The notes under the pieces are model-generated. The model made no database searches and was not told where the DNA came from. It saw only the letters and a list, made by a program, of their open reading frames with translations. The position numbers were made by a program, and so were the translations under genes. A stretch of DNA of 64,000 nucleotides from Polaribacter sp. IC066 (GTDB lineage: Bacteria > Bacteroidota > Bacteroidia > Flavobacteriales > Flavobacteriaceae). The stretch spans positions 42,279 through 106,278 of the forward strand of contig NZ_VORR01000009.1 of NCBI RefSeq assembly GCF_007997085.1, given 5' to 3'. This document shows positions 8,373 through 17,610 of the stretch, piece after piece; the stretch's first letter is position 1, and the number at the start of each line of letters is the position of its first letter.

Positions 8373-8602
8373 TAAACAAGGTTGTATTTATTTCTAACGC
8401 TATTTATCACTTCTTCAGTAGAATTCGTTTTTCCTTCATTGATTTGCTGCAATCCTTTATCTAAAACCTTTTTTAAATCGTTAGGAATTTCTTCTTCAAG
8501 AATTTCTTCTTTTAAAAAAAGCTCTAATTTTTCTATCTTTTCAATACTGGCAATTTTCATAAATTGCTCCATAAATTTATATTTTCTGTACACTAAATCC
8601 AT
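8372..8602 (-). CDS. Small antitoxin-like protein of a type II toxin-antitoxin pair
   Basis: 76 aa, highly charged and predicted helical. Its C-terminal part (KVLDKGLQQINEGKTNSTEEVINSVRNKY) resembles small Bacteroidota antitoxins that sit before RelE/ParE toxins. It lies directly upstream of the toxin remnant on the same strand and overlaps it slightly, as expected for such a pair. A promoter-like TATATTTG lies 20 nt upstream. The antitoxin frame is intact while the toxin is broken, an arrangement that carries no cost for the host. The start could also be an internal Met (residue 11 or 15). No DNA-binding fold was recognised with confidence. Confidence 0.65.
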   Translation of the reverse strand: MDLVYRKYKFMEQFMKIASIEKIEKLELFLKEEILEEEIPNDLKKVLDKGLQQINEGKTNSTEEVINSVRNKYNLV

Positions 8603-8621
8603 AACACAGTATTGTTTTAAA

Positions 8622-8629
8622 CAAATATA
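8622..8629 (-). promoter_or_regulatory. -7 box for the antitoxin gene
   Basis: The minus strand reads TATATTTG (consensus TAnnTTTG), ending 20 nt upstream of the antitoxin ATG. The -33 box is not clear. Confidence 0.5.
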
Positions 8630-8679
8630 ATAAAAATTACTAAAGTATTTAAAAACCTTATGTCACAGAAACTAGATAT

Positions 8680-10245
8680 CTATTTTTTACCATTGTTATT
8701 CATTTTTTCTTTAATAATTAAAGCGATGGGTTTGTTTTGAATCTTGCTTTCTAACCAAGATAAAATATCTAAATATAAAAAAGCTCTTTTTTCATAAGGA
8801 TGATTTTCAAACTTTTTTAATTTCTTGTGTATTTTCTTAAACTCATTTTTTATTTCACTCGGAAAAACATCACTCAAATCTCTAATAGAAGTTAGAAACA
8901 CTTTCTGTACTTCTTGTAAATTCTCCATTTTTAAAAGGAACTTATAGGTGTCTAAAAACTGTCTTTCTAAATCATAATCCAAACCACATTCATAATGCGC
9001 TATTAAGTTTAAAACCCTCGCAAAACATTGTAAATCTTCTGCGGAACTTAAGTTTTTAGATTTGATAATCTTTTGTAAATATTCGATACAAATTTCGTTT
9101 TTACCCATTCCGAAATACAAACAGGCAATTTTGTAATACAGCATTACAATATAATGATGGTCTAGCCTATTTTTATATTTTTCAATTTTTTGATTGATGA
9201 TTTCAACCAAATACTCACCTTCAGAAAATGAGGCTTCTAAAAAATGTAAATGAAGCTTATTCGCATACAAATACTGAAAAATTAGCAGCTCGGTATTGGT
9301 ATTTAACGGAATAATATTTTGCTCAATTTCTTCTTCAAACAAAAGTAATTCTCTTTTAAAAGTGGTTGTTTTTTGTACAAAAAACGAAGCTTCTAATAAA
9401 TAATTTTTTCCTTTTAAATAGAAAACCGGATGTTGAGAAATGTGCTTTTTATCTTCTTTAAATAAATCTACCCATTTAGTAGCGTATTTGTAACTCTGTA
9501 AAAAATTCTGCGTTAGAAAACTAAACCATAAATACGATTTATACAACCATAATTTTTCTCTAAAACCCAAATCTTCAAAATTATATTCGGGTAATCGAGC
9601 ATTAAAATAAACATTGATAAATTCTAGTTCTTCGTTATTTTTCACATACCCATTTTGTAGCAAATGACTATACAATTGTAATGATAAATTAGAGAGTTTG
9701 CTCGCAATAACATTTTGCTGACTTAATGTTTTAGCTTGCACCGAAAGCTGATCTGCTCTATTGCTTAAACTTCTTGTAATATATTGTGTTTCAATTACTT
9801 TTTCGAGTTCAACAATTTCGTAAGCAATGTTTTTTTCTTCATTTTCTAATGCTAAATTTTTCGCTTTATCTAACAATTTTAAACTCTGTTTATACAAACC
9901 TTTTTGATACAAAACAGTGGCAAAATCTAATTGTTCTCGAATTTGAATTCTGATATTTTTGTGGGCAGGATTTAAACGAAGACTAATTAAAATCTGTTTG
10001 TATAAATGTGCTTTTAAGTTTGATAATTGCTGTTTTGAAACAATACCACTTTTAATAATAACTTTTTCATCGTAGGTCTTTAATTTCTCTAAAAATTTAA
10101 AAAGAGAGAAGAATTTTGCATCAATATTACCACCTAATCTACCTACATATAAATTAAATTGTCTCTTTTCTGACTTAGTTAAAGACTTAATTAAAACAAA
10201 AAGAGCATCATTTTGTTGACTGGCTAATGTAACAATTTTACTCAT
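8680..10245 (-). CDS. Conserved Bacteroidota protein of unknown function, TPR-like helical
   Basis: 521 aa with no signal peptide or membrane segment, so probably cytoplasmic. The sequence is almost entirely helical and has TPR-like segments (for example ATVLYQKGLYKQSLKLLDKAK near 110-130, and YKIACLYFGMGKNEICIEYL near 370-390). The N-terminus (LIKSLTKSEKRQFNLY) is distinctive and resembles conserved hypothetical proteins of Flavobacteriia. No enzymatic motif is visible. It diverges from leuA with a gap of about 130 bp, so control could be shared. Its last codons are duplicated at 8021-8077 on the far side of the toxin-antitoxin locus. Confidence 0.85.
   Translation of the reverse strand: MSKIVTLASQQNDALFVLIKSLTKSEKRQFNLYVGRLGGNIDAKFFSLFKFLEKLKTYDEKVIIKSGIVSKQQLSNLKAHLYKQILISLRLNPAHKNIRIQIREQLDFATVLYQKGLYKQSLKLLDKAKNLALENEEKNIAYEIVELEKVIETQYITRSLSNRADQLSVQAKTLSQQNVIASKLSNLSLQLYSHLLQNGYVKNNEELEFINVYFNARLPEYNFEDLGFREKLWLYKSYLWFSFLTQNFLQSYKYATKWVDLFKEDKKHISQHPVFYLKGKNYLLEASFFVQKTTTFKRELLLFEEEIEQNIIPLNTNTELLIFQYLYANKLHLHFLEASFSEGEYLVEIINQKIEKYKNRLDHHYIVMLYYKIACLYFGMGKNEICIEYLQKIIKSKNLSSAEDLQCFARVLNLIAHYECGLDYDLERQFLDTYKFLLKMENLQEVQKVFLTSIRDLSDVFPSEIKNEFKKIHKKLKKFENHPYEKRAFLYLDILSWLESKIQNKPIALIIKEKMNNNGKK
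8681..8738 (-). repeat. Genuine 3' end of the 521-aa gene, partner of the copy at 8021-8077
   Basis: Contains the same core word ATTTTTTCTTTAATAATTAA as the copy at 8021-8077. The two copies are in direct orientation, about 660 bp apart, and bracket the toxin-antitoxin locus. Confidence 0.8.
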
Positions 10246-10376
10246 AAGTACTTGATAATTATATAATTAAATTTTTTAATGTGAAGCTAGAAATCGTGCA
10301 AAGGTCGTTAAATTCATAAGAATTGAAGATGTTATTTATAAATTTGATTCACATTAAAGATAATCTTTTCATTATG

Positions 10377-11552
10377 ATGCAAGACAACAAAGTACAAATT
10401 TTTGATACAACCTTAAGAGACGGCGAACAAGTTCCTGGCTGTAAATTAGACACAAAACAGAAATTAGTAATTGCAGAAAGGTTAGATTTACTGGGCGTAA
10501 ACGTAATCGAAGCGGGTTTTCCTGTTTCTAGTCCTGGAGATTTTACCTCTGTTTCAGAAATTGGTAAAATTGTAAAAAATGCTACGGTCTGTGGTTTAAC
10601 AAGAGCTGTTGAGAATGATATAAAAGTTGCTGCAGAAGCGTTAAAGTATGCTAAATATCCAAGAATTCATACAGGGATTGGTACAAGCGATTCTCATATT
10701 AAATTCAAATTTAATTCTACAAGAGAAAAGGTAATAGAAAGAGCGGTAAGGGCCGTTGCGTATTCAAAAACTTTTGTAGAAGATGTTGAGTTCTATGCAG
10801 AAGATGCCGGTAGAACCGACAATGAATTTTTAGCAAGAGTTTGCGAAGAAGTGATTAAAGCAGGTGCAACTGTTTTAAATATTCCGGATACCACCGGGTA
10901 TTGTTTACCAGAAGAATATGGCGCAAAAATGAGGTACTTACGTGAGAACGTAAAAGGAATCGAAAATGTGATTTTATCATGCCATTGTCATAACGATTTA
11001 GGCATGGCAACCGCAAATTCAATTGCCGGTGTAATTAATGGTGCACGTCAAATAGAATGTACAATTAACGGAATCGGAGAACGTGCAGGAAATACTGCGC
11101 TAGAAGAAGTGGTAATGATTTTAAAACAACATCCCTATTTAAATTTAGAAACCAGCATTAACACTAAATTATTATACGATACAAGTATTTTAGTTCGGGA
11201 AAGTATGGGCATGCCGGTGCAACCTAACAAGGCAATTGTAGGTGCGAATGCTTTTGCTCATAGTTCAGGAATTCACCAAGATGGCGTTATAAAAAATAGA
11301 GAAACCTATGAAATTATGGATCCTGAAGAGGTTGGGGTTACCGAAAGTGCGATTGTCTTAACCGCAAGAAGTGGCAGGGCAGCACTAGCATACAGAGCAA
11401 AAAAAATAGGCTATGAATTGACTAAACTTCAACTAGATACCGCTTACGAGTGCTTTTTAGAAACCGCGGATAAACAAAAAGAAGTGAAAGATGAAGACAT
11501 CCATATAATTATGGAAAAAGTGAATAGAACTTCTAAAATAATAGTTGCTTAA
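10377..11552 (+). CDS. leuA: 2-isopropylmalate synthase, short form
   Basis: Condenses acetyl-CoA with 2-ketoisovalerate, the first committed step to leucine. The product has the DRE-TIM signature [12 protein letters not shown] at its N-terminus, the metal site HCHNDLGMA in the middle and [13 protein letters not shown] shortly after. About 391 aa is shorter than the roughly 520 aa of E. coli LeuA, so the C-terminal allosteric domain is missing; the short form is common in Flavobacteriia. I chose ATG 10377 because conserved sequence starts there; an in-frame ATG at 10323 would add 18 residues unlike the family. leuB follows by 76 bp. Related enzymes (homocitrate or citramalate synthase) cannot be fully excluded, but the leuB neighbour supports LeuA. 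Confidence 0.88.
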   Translation: MQDNKVQIFDTTLRDGEQVPGCKLDTKQKLVIAERLDLLGVNVIEAGFPVSSPGDFTSVSEIGKIVKNATVCGLTRAVENDIKVAAEALKYAKYPRIHTGIGTSDSHIKFKFNSTREKVIERAVRAVAYSKTFVEDVEFYAEDAGRTDNEFLARVCEEVIKAGATVLNIPDTTGYCLPEEYGAKMRYLRENVKGIENVILSCHCHNDLGMATANSIAGVINGARQIECTINGIGERAGNTALEEVVMILKQHPYLNLETSINTKLLYDTSILVRESMGMPVQPNKAIVGANAFAHSSGIHQDGVIKNRETYEIMDPEEVGVTESAIVLTARSGRAALAYRAKKIGYELTKLQLDTAYECFLETADKQKEVKDEDIHIIMEKVNRTSKIIVA

Positions 11553-11628
11553 ATAACAGCTGATAAATTTTGTGTTTATCGGTAATTTAACTAATATTGG
11601 TCAGCATAAATAGTAAGAATTTGAACAC

Positions 11629-12750
11629 ATGAAATATACAATTGCAGTTATTCCTGGAGATGGTATCGGCCCCGAAGTTACAGATCAAGCAAAAAAAGCT
11701 TTAGATGCAGTAGCAGAGGCTTACGATCATATTTTTTTGTATAAAGAAGCGCAGTTAGGAGCTTGTGCTATGGAGATTGCAGGCGATCCTTTGCCAGATG
11801 AAACTGTAAAAATATGTAGAAAAGCAGATGCTATTTTATTTGGTGCTATTGGTGATCCAAAATATGACAATAACCCGAGTGCGAAAGTGCGCCCAGAACA
11901 AGGTTTGTTTCGTTTGCGAAAAGAGTTAGATTTATACTGCAATGTAAGACCTGTAAAGGCGTATGATAATTTAATTTCAAATTCTCCTCTAAAAAGAGAA
12001 GTGATAAAAGGAACAGATTTCGTTATTTTTAGAGAATTAACTGGCGGAATTTATTTCGGCAAAAAAGAATTGAGTAAAGATCAACAATCTGCTTTTGATG
12101 TAAGTTCGTACACCGTTGCTCAAATTTCTAGAATAACACATTTAGCGTTTAAAGCAGCTCAAAACAGAAAGAAAAAAGTAACTTTAGTAGACAAATCTAA
12201 TGTGTTAGAAACTTCACGTTTGTGGAGAAAAACAGTTACAGAAATCGCTAAAGAATATAAAGATATTAAGTTAGATTATTTGTTTGTAGATAATGCGGCC
12301 ATGAAGTTGATCTTAAATCCGAAACAGTTTGATGTCATCTTAACCGAAAATCTTTTTGGAGATATTATTTCTGATGAAGCAAGTGCAATTTGTGGTTCTA
12401 TAGGTTTGTTAGCATCGTCATCTATTGGCGATGAAAACGCAATGTTTGAGCCTATTCACGGTTCTTATCCAGAAGCAAAAGGTAAAGACATTGCAAATCC
12501 GTTAGCGTCTATTTTATCTGCGGCCATGATGCTAGAGCATTTAGGGTTGCATGAAGAAGCCGATGCTATTGAAAGAGCAGTAGAAAAATCAATTACTTTA
12601 GGGATTACGACAAAAGATATTAAACGCAAAACACAATTTTCTGCTTCCACATCAAAAGTAGGAGATTTTATTGCAGATTATATTAAAAATCAAGACGATA
12701 GCAATATGAATTTTCAGAATATTCATATGGGGCAGAGTACTATTATTTAA
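11629..12750 (+). CDS. leuB: 3-isopropylmalate dehydrogenase
   Basis: NAD-dependent oxidative decarboxylation of 3-isopropylmalate in leucine synthesis. The 373-aa protein has the IPMDH features AVIPGDGIGPEV at the N-terminus, FRLRKELDLYCNVRPV near 90-105, the RELTGGIYFG loop, and the NAD-site region EPIHGSYPEAKGKDIANP near 270-287. The C-terminal extension past the core is short and Met/Asn-rich. It forms a pair with leuA. leuC and leuD, which make its substrate, are not adjacent, so they must lie elsewhere in the genome. Confidence 0.96.
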   Translation: MKYTIAVIPGDGIGPEVTDQAKKALDAVAEAYDHIFLYKEAQLGACAMEIAGDPLPDETVKICRKADAILFGAIGDPKYDNNPSAKVRPEQGLFRLRKELDLYCNVRPVKAYDNLISNSPLKREVIKGTDFVIFRELTGGIYFGKKELSKDQQSAFDVSSYTVAQISRITHLAFKAAQNRKKKVTLVDKSNVLETSRLWRKTVTEIAKEYKDIKLDYLFVDNAAMKLILNPKQFDVILTENLFGDIISDEASAICGSIGLLASSSIGDENAMFEPIHGSYPEAKGKDIANPLASILSAAMMLEHLGLHEEADAIERAVEKSITLGITTKDIKRKTQFSASTSKVGDFIADYIKNQDDSNMNFQNIHMGQSTII

Positions 12751-12835
12751 AAAAAAGAACCGTAAATAAGTAAAGGAAAACACACGTTTCATAAAGAGTT
12801 TGTTCTAAAATTATTTATCAATTTTGTTAGCTGAA

Positions 12836-12937
12836 ATGAGTTTTTTTTTTGAAGCTATTTCCAGCTTTCATTACTCGCTTTTTTTATGTGAAATAGAAAT
12901 AACATCTTCTAATTATCCACAGGTAATCTTATTGTAA
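12836..12937 (+). promoter_or_regulatory. Candidate branched-chain leader peptide upstream of ilvD
   Basis: A 33-codon plus-strand frame (ATG 12836, TAA 12935) ends in Val-Ile-Leu-Leu just before the stop, and has three more Ile and two more Leu codons. A strong terminator follows at 13137-13164, before ilvD. A second small frame at 13165-13209 encodes MTLFQKLNIIILYT with Ile codons ATC, ATA and ATT in a row. Ile and Leu codons are common by chance in such AT-rich DNA, so this is only suggestive. The 400-bp gap otherwise holds nothing recognisable. Confidence 0.3.
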
Positions 12938-13136
12938 AAAGAGATACCTAATATTAAAACATAAAAAAGAGCTCAAACAGGCCATTCAATCTGGGCTAAA
13001 CTTGTTTGCGAACTTTCACCAATAAACAGAAAGTAAAGGCTTGTTAAATCGCAAAAATTCACGTTCGGCAACCGTAAAAATTTTACAATCTTCAAAAAAC
13101 TTTACGTGATTTTATAGTTTAATAAACAACAAATAC

Positions 13137-13164
13137 AACCTTCCTTAAAAAAGAAGGTTTTTTT
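13137..13164 (+). terminator. Intrinsic terminator between leuB and ilvD
   Basis: AACCTTC (13137-13143) and GAAGGTT (13153-13159) with a 9-nt loop, then a T run. It lies about 390 nt after leuB and 170 nt before ilvD. It may end the leuAB transcript or act as an attenuator for the ilv genes. Confidence 0.8.
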
Positions 13165-13333
13165 ATGACTTTATTTCAAAAATTGAATATCATAATTTTA
13201 TATACTTAAAAAACTGAAAGTAAATAAGTTAAGTATACATTTTAAGACCTGAATTTAAAGAACTGTATGGTGTTTTGTGTCACAAAAATCAAGATAAAGA
13301 GTAATTTAGACAAAGAATAGAAGAAAACTGTAC

Positions 13334-15010
13334 ATGGAATTAAATAGACACAGCAAAAGGTTAACGCAAGACGAATCTCAACCAGCATCTCAAGCAATGC
13401 TGTACGCAGTTGGTTTGACAGATGAAGATATGAGCAAGGCGCAAGTTGGTATAGCAAGTACAGGTTATGACGGCAATCCTTGTAACATGCACTTAAATAA
13501 TTTGAAAGAAGAGGTAAAAGTGGAATGTAATATTGCAGGTGTCGTTGGTTTAGGGTTTAATACCATTGGGGTTTCAGACGGAATTTCTATGGGAACTTCT
13601 GGTATGAATTATTCGTTAGTTTCTAGAGATATCATAGCAGATTCTATAGAAACCGTTATGAATGCACAAAGTTATGATGCAGTAATTGCAATTGTTGGTT
13701 GTGATAAAAATATGCCAGGATCTGTAATTGCAATGTTGCGCTTAAATCGCCCAGCGATCATGATGTATGGTGGCTCAACGGCCTCAGGAAGTTACAAAGG
13801 AAAAAAATTAAATATTGTTTCTGCATTTGAAGCTTTAGGGCAAAAAATGTCAGGAGAAATTGATGAAGAAGAATATAGAGAAATTATTAAAAGAGCAATT
13901 CCTGGTGCAGGTGCTTGTGGTGGCATGTACACCGCAAACACTATGGCTTCTGCTATAGAATGTATGGGTTTTGCATTGCCGTATAATTCTTCAATCCCAG
14001 CAGAAAACCCTAATAAATTATCCGAAGCAGAAAGAACCGCTTTGGCAATAAAAAATCTATTAGAATTAGATTTAAAGCCTTTAGATATTATTTCTAAAAA
14101 ATCTTTAGAAAATGCCATTGCTCTGGTAAATGCTTTAGGCGGATCTACAAATGCAGTGTTGCACTTTTTAGCAATTGCGCATGCAGCAGATATCGAATTT
14201 ACGTTAGAAGATTTTCAGAGAGTTTCTGATAGAACGCCATTAATTGCAGATTTAAAACCATCAGGAAAATACTTAATGGAAGATGTGCATGGCGTTGGAG
14301 GTACACCAGCAATCATGAAATATTTATTACAAGAAGGGTATTTGCATGGAGATTGTTTAACCGTTACAGGAAAAACATTAGCAGAAAATTTAGAAAATGT
14401 TGAAGCAATGGAATTTGAAGATCAAGATGTAATTTACCCAAAGGATAAAGCATTAAAATCGTCAGGAAATATTCAGATAATTTACGGAAACCTTGCAACT
14501 GAAGGAGCTGTTGCAAAAATATCTGGAAACGAAGGATTGCTTTTTGAAGGAAAAGCGGTGGTTTATGACGGTGAGCAAGCAGCAAATACAGGAATTGCAA
14601 ACGGAGAAGTAGAAAGAGGAGATGTCGTTGTCATTAGATATGTTGGCCCAAAAGGAGGACCAGGAATGCCAGAAATGCTGAAACCAACTTCGCTAATTAT
14701 GGGCGCAGGTTTAGGGAAATCTGTCGCTTTAATTACTGATGGGCGTTTTTCTGGAGGAACTCACGGTTTTGTTGTCGGTCATATTACACCAGAAGCACAA
14801 TCCGGAGGAACTATTGGAATTTTAAAAACAGGTGATACCATAAGAATTAGTGCAGAAGATAATTCTATAAACGTTTTAATTTCTGATGAAGAAATTGCAG
14901 AAAGAAAATCACAATGGGTTGCCCCAGCATTAAAGCACACAAAAGGAATTTTATACAAATATGCAAAAATGGTTGCATCTGCTTCAAAAGGGTGTATTAC
15001 TGACGCGTAG
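13334..15010 (+). CDS. ilvD: Dihydroxy-acid dehydratase
   Basis: Dehydrates 2,3-dihydroxy acids to the 2-keto acid precursors of valine and isoleucine, using an iron-sulfur cluster and Mg2+. The 558-aa length is normal. Cluster cysteines are visible at C50 ([10 protein letters not shown]), C123 ([10 protein letters not shown]) and C195 ([14 protein letters not shown]). The C-terminal signature [17 protein letters not shown] is present. The start is the first ATG and fits the family (an N-terminal [10 protein letters not shown] segment). It is the first gene of an ilvD-ilvB-ilvN-ilvC run with spacers of about 100-120 bp. Confidence 0.97.
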   Translation: MELNRHSKRLTQDESQPASQAMLYAVGLTDEDMSKAQVGIASTGYDGNPCNMHLNNLKEEVKVECNIAGVVGLGFNTIGVSDGISMGTSGMNYSLVSRDIIADSIETVMNAQSYDAVIAIVGCDKNMPGSVIAMLRLNRPAIMMYGGSTASGSYKGKKLNIVSAFEALGQKMSGEIDEEEYREIIKRAIPGAGACGGMYTANTMASAIECMGFALPYNSSIPAENPNKLSEAERTALAIKNLLELDLKPLDIISKKSLENAIALVNALGGSTNAVLHFLAIAHAADIEFTLEDFQRVSDRTPLIADLKPSGKYLMEDVHGVGGTPAIMKYLLQEGYLHGDCLTVTGKTLAENLENVEAMEFEDQDVIYPKDKALKSSGNIQIIYGNLATEGAVAKISGNEGLLFEGKAVVYDGEQAANTGIANGEVERGDVVVIRYVGPKGGPGMPEMLKPTSLIMGAGLGKSVALITDGRFSGGTHGFVVGHITPEAQSGGTIGILKTGDTIRISAEDNSINVLISDEEIAERKSQWVAPALKHTKGILYKYAKMVASASKGCITDA

Positions 15011-15129
15011 GTTTTAAAAGAATTAAGAAACAAGATAAAAGAAATAAGAAACAAGAAAAAAGAGATAAGAGGAAAGATGGAAACGTCTTTATTCTATTTT
15101 CTCTATTCTTTCATCTCAAAACAGGAAAT

Positions 15130-16863
15130 ATGGAAACTCAAACCATAACAAAGAAAGAAATAGTAACAAAAGTTACCGAGAGAATTTCTGGTAGCGAGGC
15201 TATTGTTAGATGCTTAATAGCTGAAGATGTAAAAATAATTTATGGATATCCTGGCGGAGCAATTATGCCAGTGTATGATGAACTATACAAATATCAAGAT
15301 AAAATTCACCATGTTTTAGCGCGTCATGAGCAAGGTGCAACACACGCTGCACAGGGTTTTGCAAGAATTTCTGGAAAAGTGGGTGTGGCAATCGCAACTT
15401 CAGGTCCAGGAGCAACCAATTTAATTACGGGTATTGCAGATGCTCAAATAGACTCAACACCAATGGTGTGTATTACTGGGCAAGTTGCATCTCATTTATT
15501 AGGAAGTGATGCGTTTCAGGAAACTGATATTGTAGGTATTTCTACACCGGTTACAAAATGGAACTGTCAAGTTACCAGAGCGGCAGATATTCCAATTGCT
15601 TTAGCAAAAGCGTTTTATATTGCAAAAAGCGGAAGACCAGGGCCCGTTTTAGTAGATATTACAAAAGATGCACAGTTTGAAGAATTTGATTTTTCATACG
15701 AAAAATGCACGAAAATAAGAAGTTATGTTCCGATTCCGAAAACAGTAGCGGGTACTTTAGAAGCTGCGGCAAAATTAATTAATGCTGCAAAAAAACCACT
15801 CATAGTTTGGGGTCAAGGAATTGTTTTAAGTCAAGCTGAAGAACAATTTAAAGCGTTGGTAGAAAAAGCGGGAATTCCTGCTGCTTGGACAATTTTAGGG
15901 GCTTCTGCTTTGCCGACCTCACATCCATTAAATGTTGGTATGTTGGGCATGCATGGAAATTATGCGCCCAATGTTTTAACAAACCAATGTGATGTTTTAA
16001 TTGCCATCGGAATGCGTTTTGATGATCGAGTTACAGGGAAATTAGAGGAATATGCGACCCAAGCAAAAGTGATTCATTTTGAAATTGATCCTGCAGAAGT
16101 AGATAAAAATGTAAAAACAGATGTGGCGGTTTTAGGGGATGCAAAAGCAACTTTAGCAGCTATTTTACCACTAATTAATGAGAATTCTCATCCAGAATGG
16201 CATCAGCAATTTAAAGATTTATATGAAATTGAATATGAAAAAGTAATCAAAGGGGATCTCCATCCAACGAAAGAAGGGTTAACAATGGGTGAAGTGATTA
16301 AGGAAATTAATATTCAAAGTAAAGGCGATGCTGCAATTGTTACAGATGTTGGTCAACATCAAATGATTGCGTGTAGATATGCAGAATTTAATAAAACGAA
16401 AAGTAATATTACTTCTGGCGGATTAGGAACTATGGGTTTCGGGTTACCAGCAGCAATTGGTGCAAAAATGGCAGCTCCAGAACGAGAAGTCGTTTCAATT
16501 TCTGGTGATGGGGGTTATCAAATGACCATCCAAGAATTAGGGACTATTTTTCAACAAAAAGCGGCAGTTAAAATTGTCGTTTTAAATAACGACTTTTTAG
16601 GAATGGTGCGTCAATGGCAACAGTTGTTTTTTGAAAAACGATATGCATCCACAGAAATGGTAAATCCTAATTTTGTGGCCATTGCAGAAGGGTATTACAT
16701 CAAAGCAAAAAAAGTGACAAAACGAGAAGAATTAGCAGGTGCCGTTAAGGAAATGATGGAAAGTAAAGAAGCTTATTTTTTAGAAGTTTGTGTAGAAAAA
16801 GAAGGTAATGTGTTTCCAATGGTTCCTTCTGGAGCAAGTGTTTCACAAATACGATTAGAATAA
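15130..16863 (+). CDS. ilvB: Acetolactate synthase, catalytic subunit
   Basis: ThDP enzyme that makes acetolactate or acetohydroxybutyrate from pyruvate, the first shared step of valine and isoleucine synthesis. The 577-aa protein shows the N-terminal pyrimidine-binding domain with catalytic Glu67 (ARHEQGATHAA), the central FAD-type domain, and the ThDP-binding motif SGDGGYQMTIQELGT near residue 458 ending in LNND. The phrase GYPGGAIMPVYDEL is typical of AHAS large subunits. It pairs with ilvN downstream, which should supply valine feedback control. Confidence 0.97.
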   Translation: METQTITKKEIVTKVTERISGSEAIVRCLIAEDVKIIYGYPGGAIMPVYDELYKYQDKIHHVLARHEQGATHAAQGFARISGKVGVAIATSGPGATNLITGIADAQIDSTPMVCITGQVASHLLGSDAFQETDIVGISTPVTKWNCQVTRAADIPIALAKAFYIAKSGRPGPVLVDITKDAQFEEFDFSYEKCTKIRSYVPIPKTVAGTLEAAAKLINAAKKPLIVWGQGIVLSQAEEQFKALVEKAGIPAAWTILGASALPTSHPLNVGMLGMHGNYAPNVLTNQCDVLIAIGMRFDDRVTGKLEEYATQAKVIHFEIDPAEVDKNVKTDVAVLGDAKATLAAILPLINENSHPEWHQQFKDLYEIEYEKVIKGDLHPTKEGLTMGEVIKEINIQSKGDAAIVTDVGQHQMIACRYAEFNKTKSNITSGGLGTMGFGLPAAIGAKMAAPEREVVSISGDGGYQMTIQELGTIFQQKAAVKIVVLNNDFLGMVRQWQQLFFEKRYASTEMVNPNFVAIAEGYYIKAKKVTKREELAGAVKEMMESKEAYFLEVCVEKEGNVFPMVPSGASVSQIRLE

Positions 16864-16977
16864 AATTTACATAAAAGAAAAGAGAGTAAGAGTGAAGAAC
16901 AAAGAGTAAGGGTTTTAGAAAAATAAAAATAATAAATGTCTATTTTCTAACATCTTTCCTCTAATAGCTTTTAAAAT

Positions 16978-17508
16978 ATGAGTACAGAAAAAAATCTATA
17001 TACGATATCAGTGTATACTGAAAACAATATTGGATTGTTGAACAGAATTTCAGCAATTTTCCAGAGAAGGCATATCAATATTGAAAGTTTAAACATCTCG
17101 CCTTCAGAAATTGAAGGTGTTGCCAAATTTACCATAGTTGTAAAGATGACAGAGGTAAATGTTAAAAAAATTATTGGTCAGATCGAGAAGCAAGTGGAGG
17201 TAATTAAAGCTTATTTTCATAATGAAGAGGAAACAATTTATCAAGTTTCTGGTCTTTTTAAAATAAAATCTGAATTGTTGTTTGAAGAGCCCCAAATTCA
17301 GAATATTATTAAAGACAGTCACGCAAGAATTGTTACGGTAAATACAGCTTTTTTTGTGCTAGAAAAATCGGGTAGAAAAGAAGAGATAGTCCAATTATAT
17401 AATCAATTAAGCGTTTTTGGTATTATGCAGTATACGCGTTCAGGACATATTTCAGTTACCAAAGAAGAAATGAAAATATCGGCTTTACTAGAAGCATATA
17501 ACAACTAA
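16978..17508 (+). CDS. ilvN: Acetolactate synthase, regulatory subunit
   Basis: 176 aa with an N-terminal ACT domain (TISVYTENNIGLLNRISAIF, RHINIESLNISPSE) and the C-terminal small-subunit domain (IVTVNTAFFVLEKSGRKEEI). It binds IlvB, raises activity and carries valine sensitivity in this family. Length is typical. It lies between ilvB and ilvC, each spacer being about 100 bp of purine-rich then pyrimidine-rich sequence. Confidence 0.95.
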   Translation: MSTEKNLYTISVYTENNIGLLNRISAIFQRRHINIESLNISPSEIEGVAKFTIVVKMTEVNVKKIIGQIEKQVEVIKAYFHNEEETIYQVSGLFKIKSELLFEEPQIQNIIKDSHARIVTVNTAFFVLEKSGRKEEIVQLYNQLSVFGIMQYTRSGHISVTKEEMKISALLEAYNN

Positions 17509-17610
17509 AAATAGAGTAAGAAAAAAGATAAGATAGAGTAGGTGAGAGATACACCTTAATTTTTTTTCTAGAATCAACAATCAACAATCAACACGCAAAA
17601 ATAAACAACA

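Noticed and set aside
10323..10376. Upstream in-frame start of leuA giving a Leu/Ile-rich N-terminus, possibly a leader
   Set aside because: It has no stop codon and reads into leuA, so it cannot work as a separate leader peptide; family alignment favours ATG 10377.
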